Assembly (NCBI RefSeq): GCF_027594425.1
Contig: NZ_CP115159.1
Location: 3,185,001 to 3,249,000, forward strand
Direction of reading: 5' to 3'
DNA length: 64,000 nt
Source: Zunongwangia sp. HGR-M22
GTDB lineage: Bacteria > Bacteroidota > Bacteroidia > Flavobacteriales > Flavobacteriaceae
Shown here: positions 16,837-26,398 of the stretch, piece after piece
Position numbering within the stretch: position 1 is the stretch's first letter
How the letters are laid out: every line of letters starts with the position of its first letter
Made by a program: the position numbers and the translations under genes
The notes under the pieces: generated by a model
What the model saw: only the letters and a program-made list of their open reading frames with translations
What the model was told of the DNA's origin: nothing
Databases searched by the model: none

Positions 16837-19807
16837 ATGAAAACAAAGATAATAATAAGAAGAAGTCTAAGAATATTAGTTACGCTCGTTTTAGTACTTA
16901 ATTTAGCAATAGGCATTTTACTGAATTTTATAGTTACGCCGAAAAAAACTCCAAAAGCATTGGCTATTGCCAACGAATTTTTAGTAAGTGAAGTAGATTG
17001 TAAACGTATTGAACTTACTTTTTTTCAAGCTTTCCTAATCTCGGATTAAAATTTCAGAAAGGCGCCTTATTGCCAAATCCTCGCTATCCCGAACAAGATA
17101 CCTTAGTGAAATTTAAAGAAGCAAAACTTTCCTTTAATCTCTATAAATTCTTAAAACATAACGAAGTTAATATTAAGAATATTCAACTTGATGCGCCTCA
17201 AATTTACTTTCAGTTAGATTCTTTAGGCGATTCTAATTGGAACATTTTAAAACATGAATTCGCAGAAGAAGAAGCTCAAGACACTACCGAGCAACTAGAG
17301 ATTAGGGCGTTTGCTATTGAAAAATTAGAAATTAATCACGCCCAAGCACGCTATAAAGATGGCGTTTCTCAGCTAAATTAAGCCGTTAACGATTTTAATA
17401 TGCTTTTAAATCTTGCTAAAGACGACAAGGGTTTAAAACTTAAATTTAAAAATCTGAATAAAGAAATTGCCGTTTATCGCGTTCCGGAGAAAAAGTTTAA
17501 AATTGAAAAAACCAGAATGGATGCCGAGCTGTATTTTTCATTTTCAGACACCTTATTGAGCCTTCAAAAAAGTAATTTTATAGTGAACAATATTGATTTT
17601 CAGAATAAAGGTGAAATTCAATTCTATCCTAATCAAAAGCGCACTTTTATCAATATTGATAGTGAACTCCAAACGAAATACTTGAAGAATATTATCGATT
17701 TAATTCCACATACCATTTTAGAGAAAAGAGAAGTCTCTACACAGGGAGATTTACAACTTCAATTGCATACGGAAGGTTTTTATGCTAAAAATGAATATGC
17801 TAAACTTAGTGCTAATTTACAACTAGAAAATGCCGCTTCGACATACACAGATTTCCAGGAAAAATTAGTGATTTGACCGCGCATATCACTTCAGAAATAG
17901 ATGCTCAAAACCCTGAAAACTCTTTCGCCACTATCCAGAATTTAAAAGTATTGGGTACCGGAATTAATTTGCAAAGTTCCGGTAATATTCAGCAAATATT
18001 ACTAGATCCGCGAGTTCAAGTACAGGTGAACGCAAATCTTAACCTTACGCAACTTTACCAAGCTTTTCCTTTTGATGAGATCATAAAAGCTGCTGGAACT
18101 ATTTATACAAAAATAAACACTCATTTTTTAGCCTCTCAACTTCAAAATAGCGAGTTTAAAGATTTAGAAATTGAAGGTGAAGTTCACCTGAAAGACTTAG
18201 CCATTGCCTCGATAAAAGACAGCCTGTCGATTAATTCAAAACGTTTAGATCTTCACTTCTTTAAAGATAAAGAAGAATACAACACTTTAGCCTCTAAAAT
18301 TGATCTTATCAAATCTAATGTTGAATTTAAAAATCAATTGAAAGCTTCCGCAGAAAAATTAGCAGGAAAAGTTTGGATAGCAAAAACCGGAAAACAAAAA
18401 GCGCATATAAACAGTAAAATTGAACTTCAAAAATTAAAATTCGACGCACAAGATTCGATTTGGGGTTTTGTTGAAAATGCACAAATTGATGCCGAATTAC
18501 AGACCAAAGAAAAAGATCGCCCAGCTTCTATCAATTCTCAATTTAGCATTGATAGCGTTGCGGTAGGACTCCATAAATCGTATATAGCCATTGCCAAAGG
18601 AAACTATGAGCTAGAGCTTACCAAAAAAGCACCTAAAAAATGGCTCCCTAAAGGTTCGGTACGTTTTAAAAATTTAATGGCTTACAATCCTAAATTAATA
18701 CATCGTTTGGAAATGCCAACTTCTACCATTGCTTTTGAAAATGACAACCTTAGGTTAGATAAAACTAAATTGACCTTTGGAGATTCTGATGTTGAACTCA
18801 CCGGAAATCTTGATCACGCCATAGGATTTAAAAACGGAGAACAAGTTACTGCTAATTTATCGGTTAATTCTACTAAGATTAATGCCAACCAATTAATGCA
18901 AGTTTTTGCAGGCATCGAAGACCAAGTTGCCAATACAAAAGATACGAATGCAACCACAACCGATACAAGTGATAGCTTAGCCCAAGAAAAACACGCATTT
19001 AAAGTACCGGAAAATTCAGCTTTTCAGCTGAACACCAATATTAAAAAATTGGAATTTGGGAAGATGGAATTGAACAAAATTTACGGAAAAGCAAAGGTTG
19101 AAAATGGCAATCTTAAGCTCAATCATTTACACTTTACTACGCTTGCTGCCAATTTAGATGCCAGCTTAACCTATACGGCAAAAGAGAAACAGAAACCTTC
19201 GCTCGATTTTGAGTTTTATATGACCGATATTGAAATGGGAAAACTAGATGAAGTAATTCCTGCATTAGATTCTTTACTACCTGCTGCCAAGGCTTTTGAA
19301 GGAAAAGCTGATTTTAGAATTAAAGGTAAAGTGAACCTTACTAACCAATTAGATTTTGAAACCTCAAGTTTACGCGGTATTGCTGCACTAAAAGCCAAAG
19401 ATATTATGGTTCTTGATGGGCCGACGTTTAGAGAACTCGCCAAAACGTTTATGTTTAAAAGCAAAGCGAAAAACCCGGTTAAAAATTTAGAAGTCGAAAT
19501 GGAATTTGAAGAAGATGATGTACACATCCTTCCGGCTTTACTTGAAATTGATCGCTATCGCTTAGCTATTGGCGGCGTACAACATTTAGATATGACCTAT
19601 GATTATCACATTTCGGTACTAAAATCTCCCGTACCTTTTAAAACCGGCGTTGACGTTAGCGGCAAAGATTTCGACGATTATGATATCTCGATCACCCGCG
19701 CCAAATACAAATATTATTTTACGGATAAAGAACGGTTACTTAAAAAAGCTGATTCTAGTGTCTTTAGAAAGAAAGCACGAATTTTAGAAGAATTGAAATT
19801 TGAGTAA
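16837..19807 (+). pseudogene. AsmA-family protein gene, disrupted by two frameshifts and one stop
   Basis: Read with three corrections, this is one gene of about 990 codons: an N-terminal membrane anchor (ILVTLVLVLNLAIGILLNFIV) and a long AsmA-type beta-rich body ending with the AsmA C-terminal region (LDFETSSLRGIAALKAKDI). Lesion 1: the T-run at 17019-17025 has 7 T; with 8 the frame continues as ELTFFSSFPNLGLKF. Lesion 2: an in-frame TAA at 17379-17381 within VSQLN*AVNDFN. Lesion 3: one T missing at about 17851-17854 (GATTTCCA for GATTTTCCA), which restores TDFPGKISDLTAH. AsmA-like proteins shape or carry lipids in the envelope. The last ORF (17873-19807, start would be TTG) is long, but lacks the membrane anchor. 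The nonsense substitution makes simple sequencing error an incomplete explanation. Confidence 0.87.
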
Positions 19808-20042
19808 TATTTATAATTGAAGGCGCATCACAGCATTCACTTTTTCCACTTATGCATTTATTTAGAATTCAGAAAAATATATCTTGAGACAAGTGCTTGA
19901 ATAGAAAAAGAGTCGAAGAAAATTAAAAAAGAGGCTTAGTAGATTACGCAAAGAATTCTATACCGAAAAACAATAAACTAGATCAATATAGCAATTTATT
20001 GGAAAAAGAAAGATCTAAATTTAATTTAAAATATCAAAACAA

Positions 20043-20076
20043 AAAACCACGCAATTCCTAGGATTTGCGTGGTTTT
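20043..20076 (-). terminator. intrinsic terminator after tRNA-Arg
   Basis: Twelve-bp stem AAAACCACGCAA / TTGCGTGGTTTT with a ten-base loop. It lies about 25 bp beyond the 3' end of the minus-strand tRNA, and the minus-strand T-run follows it. The symmetrical sequence could also stop plus-strand transcripts. Confidence 0.75.
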
Positions 20077-20100
20077 GTAATCATTTATCTTCTTCAAAAG

Positions 20101-20174
20101 TGACCCCGGCAGGATTCAAACCTGCAACCCTCAGAGCCGAAATCTGATGCGCTATTCAGTTGCGCCACGGGGCC
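20101..20174 (-). tRNA. tRNA-Arg (anticodon TCG)
   Basis: A 74-nt cloverleaf reads cleanly on the minus strand: acceptor GGCCCCG / CGGGGTC (one G-U pair), D stem GCGC/GCGC, anticodon stem TCAGA/TCTGA with loop TTTCGGC (anticodon TCG, decoding CGA and probably CGG), variable loop of five, T arm GCAGG-TTTGAAT-CCTGC, discriminator A. The CCA end is not encoded. A terminator follows at 20043-20076; yqeY lies 29 bp upstream on the same strand, so co-transcription is possible. Confidence 0.95.
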
Positions 20175-20203
20175 TTTTTTCCGACTAAAGTCAGAAAATA
20201 TTA

Positions 20204-20653
20204 TTAGTTGCTAAGCTTTTGCTTAACTACAATAGAAATCGTTTTTCCGTCAGCTTTACCAGCAAGTTGTTGAGAAGCTATTCCCATAACTTTTCCCATA
20301 TCTTTCATTCCATCAGCTCCGGTTTCAGCTATAATTGCTTCTACTTTAGCTTCAATTTCAGCTTCACTTAACTGTTCTGGTAGAAATTGAGCAATTACTT
20401 CAATCTGCTTCTCTTCCGGTTCAGCTAAATCTTCTCTATTTTGCTCTCTGTAAACCTGCGCGCTATCTTTACGCTGCTTTACTAACTTCTGAACAATTTT
20501 CACTTCTTGCTCTTCAGTTAATTCCTGCTGACTATTTTCAGTTTTTGCTAAAAGTATTGCTCCTTTAACTGCTCTTAAAGCTTCTAAAGCTGCTGAATCT
20601 TTTGCTTTCATCGCAGCCTTCATCTGTGTCATTACGTCTTTTTCTAAGCTCAT
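20204..20653 (-). CDS. yqeY: GatB/YqeY domain protein
   Basis: A 149-residue cytoplasmic protein, full length for YqeY. MTQMKAAMKAKDSAALEALRAVKGAI is the typical N-terminal helix, and KDMGKVMG matches the C-terminal tRNA-interaction fold shared with the tail of GatB. It is often thought to act in tRNA-dependent amidation or tRNA quality, but its exact function is not established. Gene lies directly before tRNA-Arg on the same strand. Confidence 0.92.
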   Translation of the reverse strand: MSLEKDVMTQMKAAMKAKDSAALEALRAVKGAILLAKTENSQQELTEEQEVKIVQKLVKQRKDSAQVYREQNREDLAEPEEKQIEVIAQFLPEQLSEAEIEAKVEAIIAETGADGMKDMGKVMGIASQQLAGKADGKTISIVVKQKLSN

Positions 20654-20758
20654 CGTAATAAATTTGAAGTGCGAAGATAAAATTTTAAAATCAAAAAAAC
20701 CACATTAAATTCAGCCAAAAATCGCTAATTTCAGCTTATATCAAAACATAATAAAGTA

Positions 20759-21655
20759 ATGAGAATCCTCTATTTTGGCTTAGTTATCCTTATAAGCCTG
20801 CAAGTTTCTGCGCAACAACATTTTACCGAAAGTATTTACAGATCAAAAGATCGAAAAACACATGTTTATGCTGAAAAAGATAATGAAGAACTATATCTCG
20901 ATGTTTACGAACCTGAAAATACTTTTAAAAACCGACCCGTATTTATTTTTATGCATGGTGGCGGTTTTGGCTATGGAAGTCCGCGTAATGATGACGAGGT
21001 AAAATTGGCCAAAATCGCTGCCAGTTATGGGTATGTTGCCGTGCAAATTTCTTATCGGCTAACACGAAAAGACCAATCTTTTGGTTGTGATTTTGATGCT
21101 AAGGGAAAAATCGAGACTTTTCAGCTGGCTGCTGAAGATTTTTTGGATGCCGTGAACTTTATGATTGATAAAAAAGACCAGTTTAATATCGATCCTAATA
21201 AAATTATTATTGGTGGAAGTAGCGCCGGGGCTGAAGCTGTTTTAAGTGCTGCTTTTAACCGTGATTTGCTTTTAAAAAATGCTTCAGAATACAAGAATCT
21301 TAAATTTAAGGGTATTTTATCTTTAGCGGGCGCGATTGTCGATAAGCGTTATATCGATAAAGAAAATGCTGTACCCGCAATATTTTTCCACGGAACTGCT
21401 GATAATTTAGTTCCTTACGCTACCGCACCTCATCATTTTTGCAAAAAAAATGAACCTGGCTATCTAATTTTAGATGGCTCCAGAAGTTTATCTGATAAAT
21501 TGAAGAAATTAAATACATCTTACATGCTAAATACCTTCCCTGAAGCAGGACATGAGATATCAAGAATCCCTTTTGATCATTTACAAATGGTTTTTCAATA
21601 TTTCGATGATGTATTTTTAAATTCTGAAAATCAACAGATGGAGAATACTTTTTAG
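20759..21655 (+). CDS. exported carboxylesterase-like alpha/beta-hydrolase
   Basis: A 298-residue protein with a signal peptide (VILISLQVSAQ). HGGGFGYG forms the oxyanion hole as in type-B esterases and the hormone-sensitive lipase group; GGSSAGAEAV carries the nucleophile Ser; GTADNLVPY and EAGHEI supply the Asp and His. It is expected to cleave short-chain or aromatic esters in the periplasm; the substrate is unknown. It stands alone on the plus strand, ending in a bidirectional terminator shared with the GH3 gene of the next locus. Its proximity to the glucan locus is suggestive, but no more. Confidence 0.83.
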   Translation: MRILYFGLVILISLQVSAQQHFTESIYRSKDRKTHVYAEKDNEELYLDVYEPENTFKNRPVFIFMHGGGFGYGSPRNDDEVKLAKIAASYGYVAVQISYRLTRKDQSFGCDFDAKGKIETFQLAAEDFLDAVNFMIDKKDQFNIDPNKIIIGGSSAGAEAVLSAAFNRDLLLKNASEYKNLKFKGILSLAGAIVDKRYIDKENAVPAIFFHGTADNLVPYATAPHHFCKKNEPGYLILDGSRSLSDKLKKLNTSYMLNTFPEAGHEISRIPFDHLQMVFQYFDDVFLNSENQQMENTF

Positions 21656-21674
21656 ACCGAAAAATCTTAAAATT

Positions 21675-21708
21675 AAAAAACCGATGCTTTTAGCATCGGT
21701 TTTTTTTG
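21675..21708. terminator. bidirectional intrinsic terminator
   Basis: Stem CCGATGCT / AGCATCGG with a TTT loop, a six-A run before and a nine-T run after. It sits between the convergent esterase (+) and BglX-type GH3 (-) genes. Confidence 0.88.
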
Positions 21709-21737
21709 GAATTATAATCAATTAGTTAAGCTTCAAA

Positions 21738-24035
21738 TTATTCTGTAAGCATAAAGCTATTTTCAAATTCAGCATCAGAGCTTCCTGCGATAAAGAAATC
21801 AAATTCGCCTGGCTCGGCTACGTGTTCTAAACTGCTGTTATAAAATTTTAAATCTTCAGCACTCATGTCAAAAGTAACCGTCTTAGATTCACCCTTTTTC
21901 AGCATAATTTTTTCAAAACCTATAAGCTGCTTCATTGGCGGTGTGATGCTTCTCACTTTATCATGAATGTAAAGCTGAACCACTTCCTCACCATCATGAT
22001 CTCCAGTATTAGTTATTGTAGCGCTTAGCGTGATATTTCCGTCCATTTTTAATTCATCAGCGCTTGCTTTTACATCGCTATATTCAAAATTGGTATAACT
22101 TAAACCGTATCCAAAAGGATAAAGAGGTGAGTTATCTACATCTAAAAATTCAGATTTAAATTTCTCAAAACCTTCTGCTTCCCCAGGTCTTCCTGTTCTT
22201 TTCATAGAATAATAAACCGGCACCTGCCCAACATTTCTTGGCCAAGATGCAGTAATTTTTCCTGAAGGATTGTAATCTCCAAAAATAACATCGGCGATTG
22301 CGTTACCTGCTTCTACACCTGGATGCCAAACCTGAAGAATATCTAAATTCATTTCAGACTCTTCTGAAATATTTAAAGGACGACCACTCATTAAAACTAG
22401 TGCCATTGGCTTTTCTAATTTAGCCAATTCACGAATCATTTTTTTCTGACTTTCAGGAATTAATAAGTTAGTTCTACTTGCAGCTTCTCCGCTCATTTCA
22501 CTTGCTTCACCAACAACAGCCACAATAACATCAGATTTTTTAGCTACTTTTAATGCTTCTTCTAACATTTTTTCAGGAGAAGTTTCACTAATTTCAGCAC
22601 GAGGACCAAAAACATTTATATTTTCAGCAAATTGCTTATCATCGGTAATATTTGCTCCCTGAGCGTAACTAATCTTTGCCTTTGGAGCAACATTTTTCAT
22701 TCCTTCTAAAACCGGAATAGAAAGTTGCGGATCACCAGTTGGCGCCCAAGTTCCTAACATATTATTTTTGTTGTTAGCTAAAGGCCCGATAAGTGCAATC
22801 TTAGCTTTTTTATTAAGCGGAAAAACTCCGGCATCTTTTTTCAGTAATACAAAAGAATGTGCTGCTACTTTTCTTGAAAAAGCTCTATTTTCTTCAGAAA
22901 GAATATCCTTTTTAGGTCGGCTTTCGTCTAGGTATTTATAAGGATCTTCAAAAAGACCAAGCTTATATTTAGCTTCTAAGATTCTACGTGCTGCTGTGGT
23001 AATTTCTTCTTCGGTTACTTTTCCTTCATCTAAAGATTTTTTCAAAGTATTTAAAAAACCTTCACCTACCATATCCATATCTAAACCGGCTTTTAAAGCT
23101 AATGCTGAAACTGCCTGAAGATCTCCCATTCCGTGAGCGATCATTTCATTTAGAGAAGTATAATCTGAAGTTACAAAACCATCAAATCCCCATTGGTCAC
23201 GAAGCAGATCTGTCAACAACCATTTATTCCCGGTTGCAGGAACACCATCTACATCGTTAAAAGAACTCATCACACTTCCTGCACCGGCATCGATCGCCGC
23301 TTTATAAGGAGGTAAATATTCATTGAACATCTTTACTCTACTCATATCGGTCGTATTGTAATCACGACCAGCTTCTGAAGCTCCGTACAACGCAAAATGC
23401 TTAACGGTAGCAATCATTGTATTTTCTTTAGTAAGATCGTCACCCTGATAACCTTCTACCATTGCTTTTGCAATTTGAGAACCTAAATAAGGATCTTCTC
23501 CTGCACCTTCAGCAATTCTTCCCCATCTTGGATCGCGAGCGATGTCTACCATTGGAGAGAAATTCCAGTTAATCCCATCTGCTGTAGCTTCTTGAGCGGC
23601 AATTTCTGCAGTTCTTTTGATCATCTCTAAATCCCAGCTAGCTGCAGTTCCTAACGGAATTGGAAAGGTTGTTTTATAACCATGAATCACATCTGACCCA
23701 ATTAGCAACGGAATTCCCAATCGGGTATCATTTACTGCATAATCCTGTGCAATTCTAATTTTATCGGGACCGGCCACTCCAAAAAGTCCGCCTACTTCCC
23801 CGTCTTTAATTTTTTGCTGAACGTTATCACTTACTACAGCACCGGTAGCAACACCGCCACCTGGATTTAATAAGTTAAGCTGACCTATCTTTTCTTCGAT
23901 GGTCATTTCGGCTAAAATCTCATCAACTTTAGCATTCATTTTCGAATCACTTGTAATTTGTGCAGTAGCGCTTTTTGTTGGGGCAAAAAAGCATCCGGTA
24001 ATTAGTGATAATGTGATTAAACTTTTCTTTATCAT
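21738..24035 (-). CDS. bglX: periplasmic beta-glucosidase, GH3 (BglX type)
   Basis: A 765-residue protein, the same length as E. coli BglX, with a signal peptide ending near SATA. Motifs in order: GRIAEGAGEDPYLGS, TVKHFALYGA, FDGFVTSDYTS (nucleophile Asp291), an alpha/beta sandwich with MSGRPL and GEASEMSGEAASR, and a C-terminal fibronectin III-like domain (TNFEYSDVKASADE). It should split beta-linked gluco-oligosaccharides to glucose in the periplasm. It is the last gene of the SusCD locus; with the GH144 enzyme it would complete degradation of beta-1,2-glucan to glucose. GH3 enzymes acting on sophoro-oligosaccharides are known, which fits, but specificity cannot be read from sequence alone. 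Confidence 0.91.
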   Translation of the reverse strand: MIKKSLITLSLITGCFFAPTKSATAQITSDSKMNAKVDEILAEMTIEEKIGQLNLLNPGGGVATGAVVSDNVQQKIKDGEVGGLFGVAGPDKIRIAQDYAVNDTRLGIPLLIGSDVIHGYKTTFPIPLGTAASWDLEMIKRTAEIAAQEATADGINWNFSPMVDIARDPRWGRIAEGAGEDPYLGSQIAKAMVEGYQGDDLTKENTMIATVKHFALYGASEAGRDYNTTDMSRVKMFNEYLPPYKAAIDAGAGSVMSSFNDVDGVPATGNKWLLTDLLRDQWGFDGFVTSDYTSLNEMIAHGMGDLQAVSALALKAGLDMDMVGEGFLNTLKKSLDEGKVTEEEITTAARRILEAKYKLGLFEDPYKYLDESRPKKDILSEENRAFSRKVAAHSFVLLKKDAGVFPLNKKAKIALIGPLANNKNNMLGTWAPTGDPQLSIPVLEGMKNVAPKAKISYAQGANITDDKQFAENINVFGPRAEISETSPEKMLEEALKVAKKSDVIVAVVGEASEMSGEAASRTNLLIPESQKKMIRELAKLEKPMALVLMSGRPLNISEESEMNLDILQVWHPGVEAGNAIADVIFGDYNPSGKITASWPRNVGQVPVYYSMKRTGRPGEAEGFEKFKSEFLDVDNSPLYPFGYGLSYTNFEYSDVKASADELKMDGNITLSATITNTGDHDGEEVVQLYIHDKVRSITPPMKQLIGFEKIMLKKGESKTVTFDMSAEDLKFYNSSLEHVAEPGEFDFFIAGSSDAEFENSFMLTE

Positions 24036-24176
24036 GTAAATTTATTTAGGGTTGTACTAAGTATTATTAGATAGATTTGCCACGCATTATTTAAAATTAT
24101 AGGCATTGTCTATTTTTTTCTAAAATCTTTTTAAATGCTTTCCAGATTCCTAATATTGCTAATAGAATATACTTTT

Positions 24177-24908
24177 TTATTTCTTTTTCTCCTGACTTAA
24201 CAACCAGTCATATAATTCTGGATTATTATAGGTTTCTGTCCAGCTGTTGTGATTTGCAAAAGGATAAATAGTATATTTTACATCTGCATTACCGGCTTGT
24301 TTTAAAGCCATCACCATATTGTTACTGTTTTGCGGTAAAACTACATCGTCCATCGCTCCATGAAAAACCCAGATTGGCATTGTTTTAAGATGTTGTGCAT
24401 TTCTATAAATTGGTCTGTAAATTGCACCACAAACCGGAGCCATTGCAGCAAATAATTCAGGATATTTTCCACCGGTAGCCCACACACCATAACCGCCCAT
24501 ACTTAGACCGGTTAAGTACACTCTACTAGGATCAATATGTTCTTCTTTAATAATTTTCTTTATTAGACCTGCAACTTCATCGGGTTGCCAATACGTACCT
24601 TCCGGGCACTGCGGGGCAAGTATTACAGCATCAATTTCATTGCCATCTTTTAAATATTGAAATGGTCCATCTACTTTTACTTTCTGAAGATCTGTGCCAC
24701 GCTCCCCGGCACCGTGTAGAAATACAATTAAAGGATAATCTTTTTTAGAATTCTTATAGCCTTCAGGTTTGTAAAGTAAATAGCCCATATCTACAGGGAT
24801 TTCTACTTTCTCTTTAAATTGATTTTCTGAAATACCGTCGGTTTGTGCTTCCGCAGAAATTCCGAAGAAAATAAACAGTCCTAATATTACGATTTTCGAT
24901 ATTTTCAT
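24177..24908 (-). CDS. secreted esterase of the PHB-depolymerase/carboxylesterase type
   Basis: A 243-residue protein with a signal peptide (LGLFIFFGISAEAQ). FLHGAGERG is the oxyanion loop; TGLSMGGYGVW carries the nucleophile Ser; Asp is in FHGAMDDVVLP and His in FANHNSWTE. Enzymes of this build are common in glycan loci as acyl esterases. Within the SusCD locus it lies between the GH144 and BglX genes; it may remove acyl substituents such as succinyl or acetyl groups known on some cyclic beta-1,2-glucans (inference). Confidence 0.84.
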   Translation of the reverse strand: MKISKIVILGLFIFFGISAEAQTDGISENQFKEKVEIPVDMGYLLYKPEGYKNSKKDYPLIVFLHGAGERGTDLQKVKVDGPFQYLKDGNEIDAVILAPQCPEGTYWQPDEVAGLIKKIIKEEHIDPSRVYLTGLSMGGYGVWATGGKYPELFAAMAPVCGAIYRPIYRNAQHLKTMPIWVFHGAMDDVVLPQNSNNMVMALKQAGNADVKYTIYPFANHNSWTETYNNPELYDWLLSQEKKK

Positions 24909-24950
24909 ATTTACTTTTTGTGAGTTTATCTTAACTGAACTCTGATTCCC

Positions 24951-26333
24951 TTATCTTTTAAAATCGAGTCTTTCAAGCCCATTTTTAACTTCAGGAGCAC
25001 TCATAAATAGATCCCAAATGAGTCCGCTTCTATAATTTTCAATCATAACCATCATAGGTCCCTGATCGATCGCTAAGTATCTTTCAGCCACCCAATCACC
25101 GCCATCTAAACTGAAGGCATCGTAAAAACCGGCAGGTCCCCAAAGTAAATCATGCTGATCTTCGTAAAAATATCTTATTGCTTTTAAAGACTTTTCGGGA
25201 GTATAAGGGATAGAACTTACTGCTGCAGTTGGCGCTACTACACCTTTATCATCATCTGGAGAATGTGCTGTATACCCTACACTTCCGTCTTCATTCTTAG
25301 TATAACTTGCAGTTAAGCCCCAGCTATTCTCGCTATATGTTTTGAAGTTATTAGGATTTTCCTGAGCATATTCATAATTAATATTGCTGTGATTTACATT
25401 TAAATCCCAATAATTTGCATAACGATCGCTCAACCCTTTTGGATTTAAACCTAAGTAAGAATAGTGCGCCCAAAAAAGTGGTCCCGCTTTATCGCCATTA
25501 GTATTAAATTTTAATATTAGCGGAATTCCGTAAGCTTTTTTATCTGTTGTGATATTTCCGCTTCTTGCCCATCCGTCATGGTAAACTTCGGGTTTTATGG
25601 CATGTTCTGGAGAACTTGCTGCCATGATATAAGTGATTAGACATTCATTATAACCTTCAATCATAAAGTTTTTCTGAAACTCATAATTTGGTGACCAATG
25701 CCAAAAAATGCCGTTTTTATTATTGGTGTACCAATCCCATTCAATATTCTTCCATAATTTATCGAATTTCGCTGCTACAGCTTTTTCCTCTTCATTGCCA
25801 TCTTGCAAATATTGGCGCACTACCAGAAATCCCTGAGCTAAAAATGAGGTTTCTACAATATCACCACCGTTGTCTTTAGTGTCGTTGCCAAATTCCTGAG
25901 TTCCGGCAGTTCTTCCATTGATCCAGTGAGGAAAAGCACCGTGATATTTTGGTGTTTCTTCTAGGAAAGTTGCGATTTTATCAAAACGCTTAACGGCTTC
26001 TGCTCGAGGAATAAAACCACGTTCTACACCAGCAACAATTGCCATTAATCCAAATCCAGATCCTCCTGTTGTGACAATATCAGGATCATTTTCTCCATAA
26101 TCTCCGTTTGGATGGTATCGTTCTCTGGCCATTCCGCTATTAGATTCAGCGAAATCCCAGAAATATTTTAAGGTTTGCTTCTGGACGGTGTCCATTAAAG
26201 CTTCTTCACTCAGTTTGGTTGAATCCTGAGCAGTTTCTTTTTTGTCTTCTGATTTTTCTTTTGAAGCGTCATTGCATGCGGTAAATGCGAAGCCCAAAAA
26301 AAGAAGATATATAATGTGTTTATTTAGATTCAT
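24951..26333 (-). CDS. GH144-type endo-beta-1,2-glucanase (glucoamylase-like PF10091 family), lipoprotein
   Basis: A 460-residue protein. The N-terminus is a lipoprotein signal ending at the Cys of FTACNDAS, followed by an acidic, lysine-rich linker suited to surface anchoring. From QKQTLKYFWDFAESNSGMARER onward the sequence fits the (alpha/alpha)6-barrel family formerly called putative glucoamylase and now GH144, whose founding enzyme from Chitinophaga pinensis hydrolyses beta-1,2-glucan to sophoro-oligosaccharides. Conserved blocks include TTGGSGFGLMAIV, FPHWINGRTAG and GLTASYT. As the endo-enzyme beside SusD it probably makes the oligosaccharides imported by SusC. Other specificities within the family are possible. 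Confidence 0.85.
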   Translation of the reverse strand: MNLNKHIIYLLFLGFAFTACNDASKEKSEDKKETAQDSTKLSEEALMDTVQKQTLKYFWDFAESNSGMARERYHPNGDYGENDPDIVTTGGSGFGLMAIVAGVERGFIPRAEAVKRFDKIATFLEETPKYHGAFPHWINGRTAGTQEFGNDTKDNGGDIVETSFLAQGFLVVRQYLQDGNEEEKAVAAKFDKLWKNIEWDWYTNNKNGIFWHWSPNYEFQKNFMIEGYNECLITYIMAASSPEHAIKPEVYHDGWARSGNITTDKKAYGIPLILKFNTNGDKAGPLFWAHYSYLGLNPKGLSDRYANYWDLNVNHSNINYEYAQENPNNFKTYSENSWGLTASYTKNEDGSVGYTAHSPDDDKGVVAPTAAVSSIPYTPEKSLKAIRYFYEDQHDLLWGPAGFYDAFSLDGGDWVAERYLAIDQGPMMVMIENYRSGLIWDLFMSAPEVKNGLERLDFKR

Positions 26334-26351
26334 CGGTTAAGCTTAAAATAA

Positions 26352-26386
26352 AAAAGGTGTTTCAGAAATCTCCCGAAACACCTTTT
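26352..26386 (-). terminator. hairpin after susD (partial terminator or mRNA stabiliser)
   Basis: Twelve-bp stem AAAAGGTGTTTC / GAAACACCTTTT with an eleven-base loop, followed on the minus strand by TTTTATTTT. It lies 12 bp after the susD stop. Such hairpins commonly set higher susCD than enzyme mRNA levels. Confidence 0.75.
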
Positions 26387-26398
26387 AAAATAGATTTA

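Noticed and set aside
17873-19807. The 644-codon frame as an independent complete gene
   Set aside because: Its start would be TTG, it has no signal or anchor, and the sequence before it continues as the same AsmA protein in other frames; it is the 3' part of a broken gene.
19808-20042. Possible remnant of a small gene beside tRNA-Arg, suggesting an integration site
   Set aside because: Frames are interrupted by several stops, no family was recognised, and no repeat of the tRNA 3' end was found in the window.
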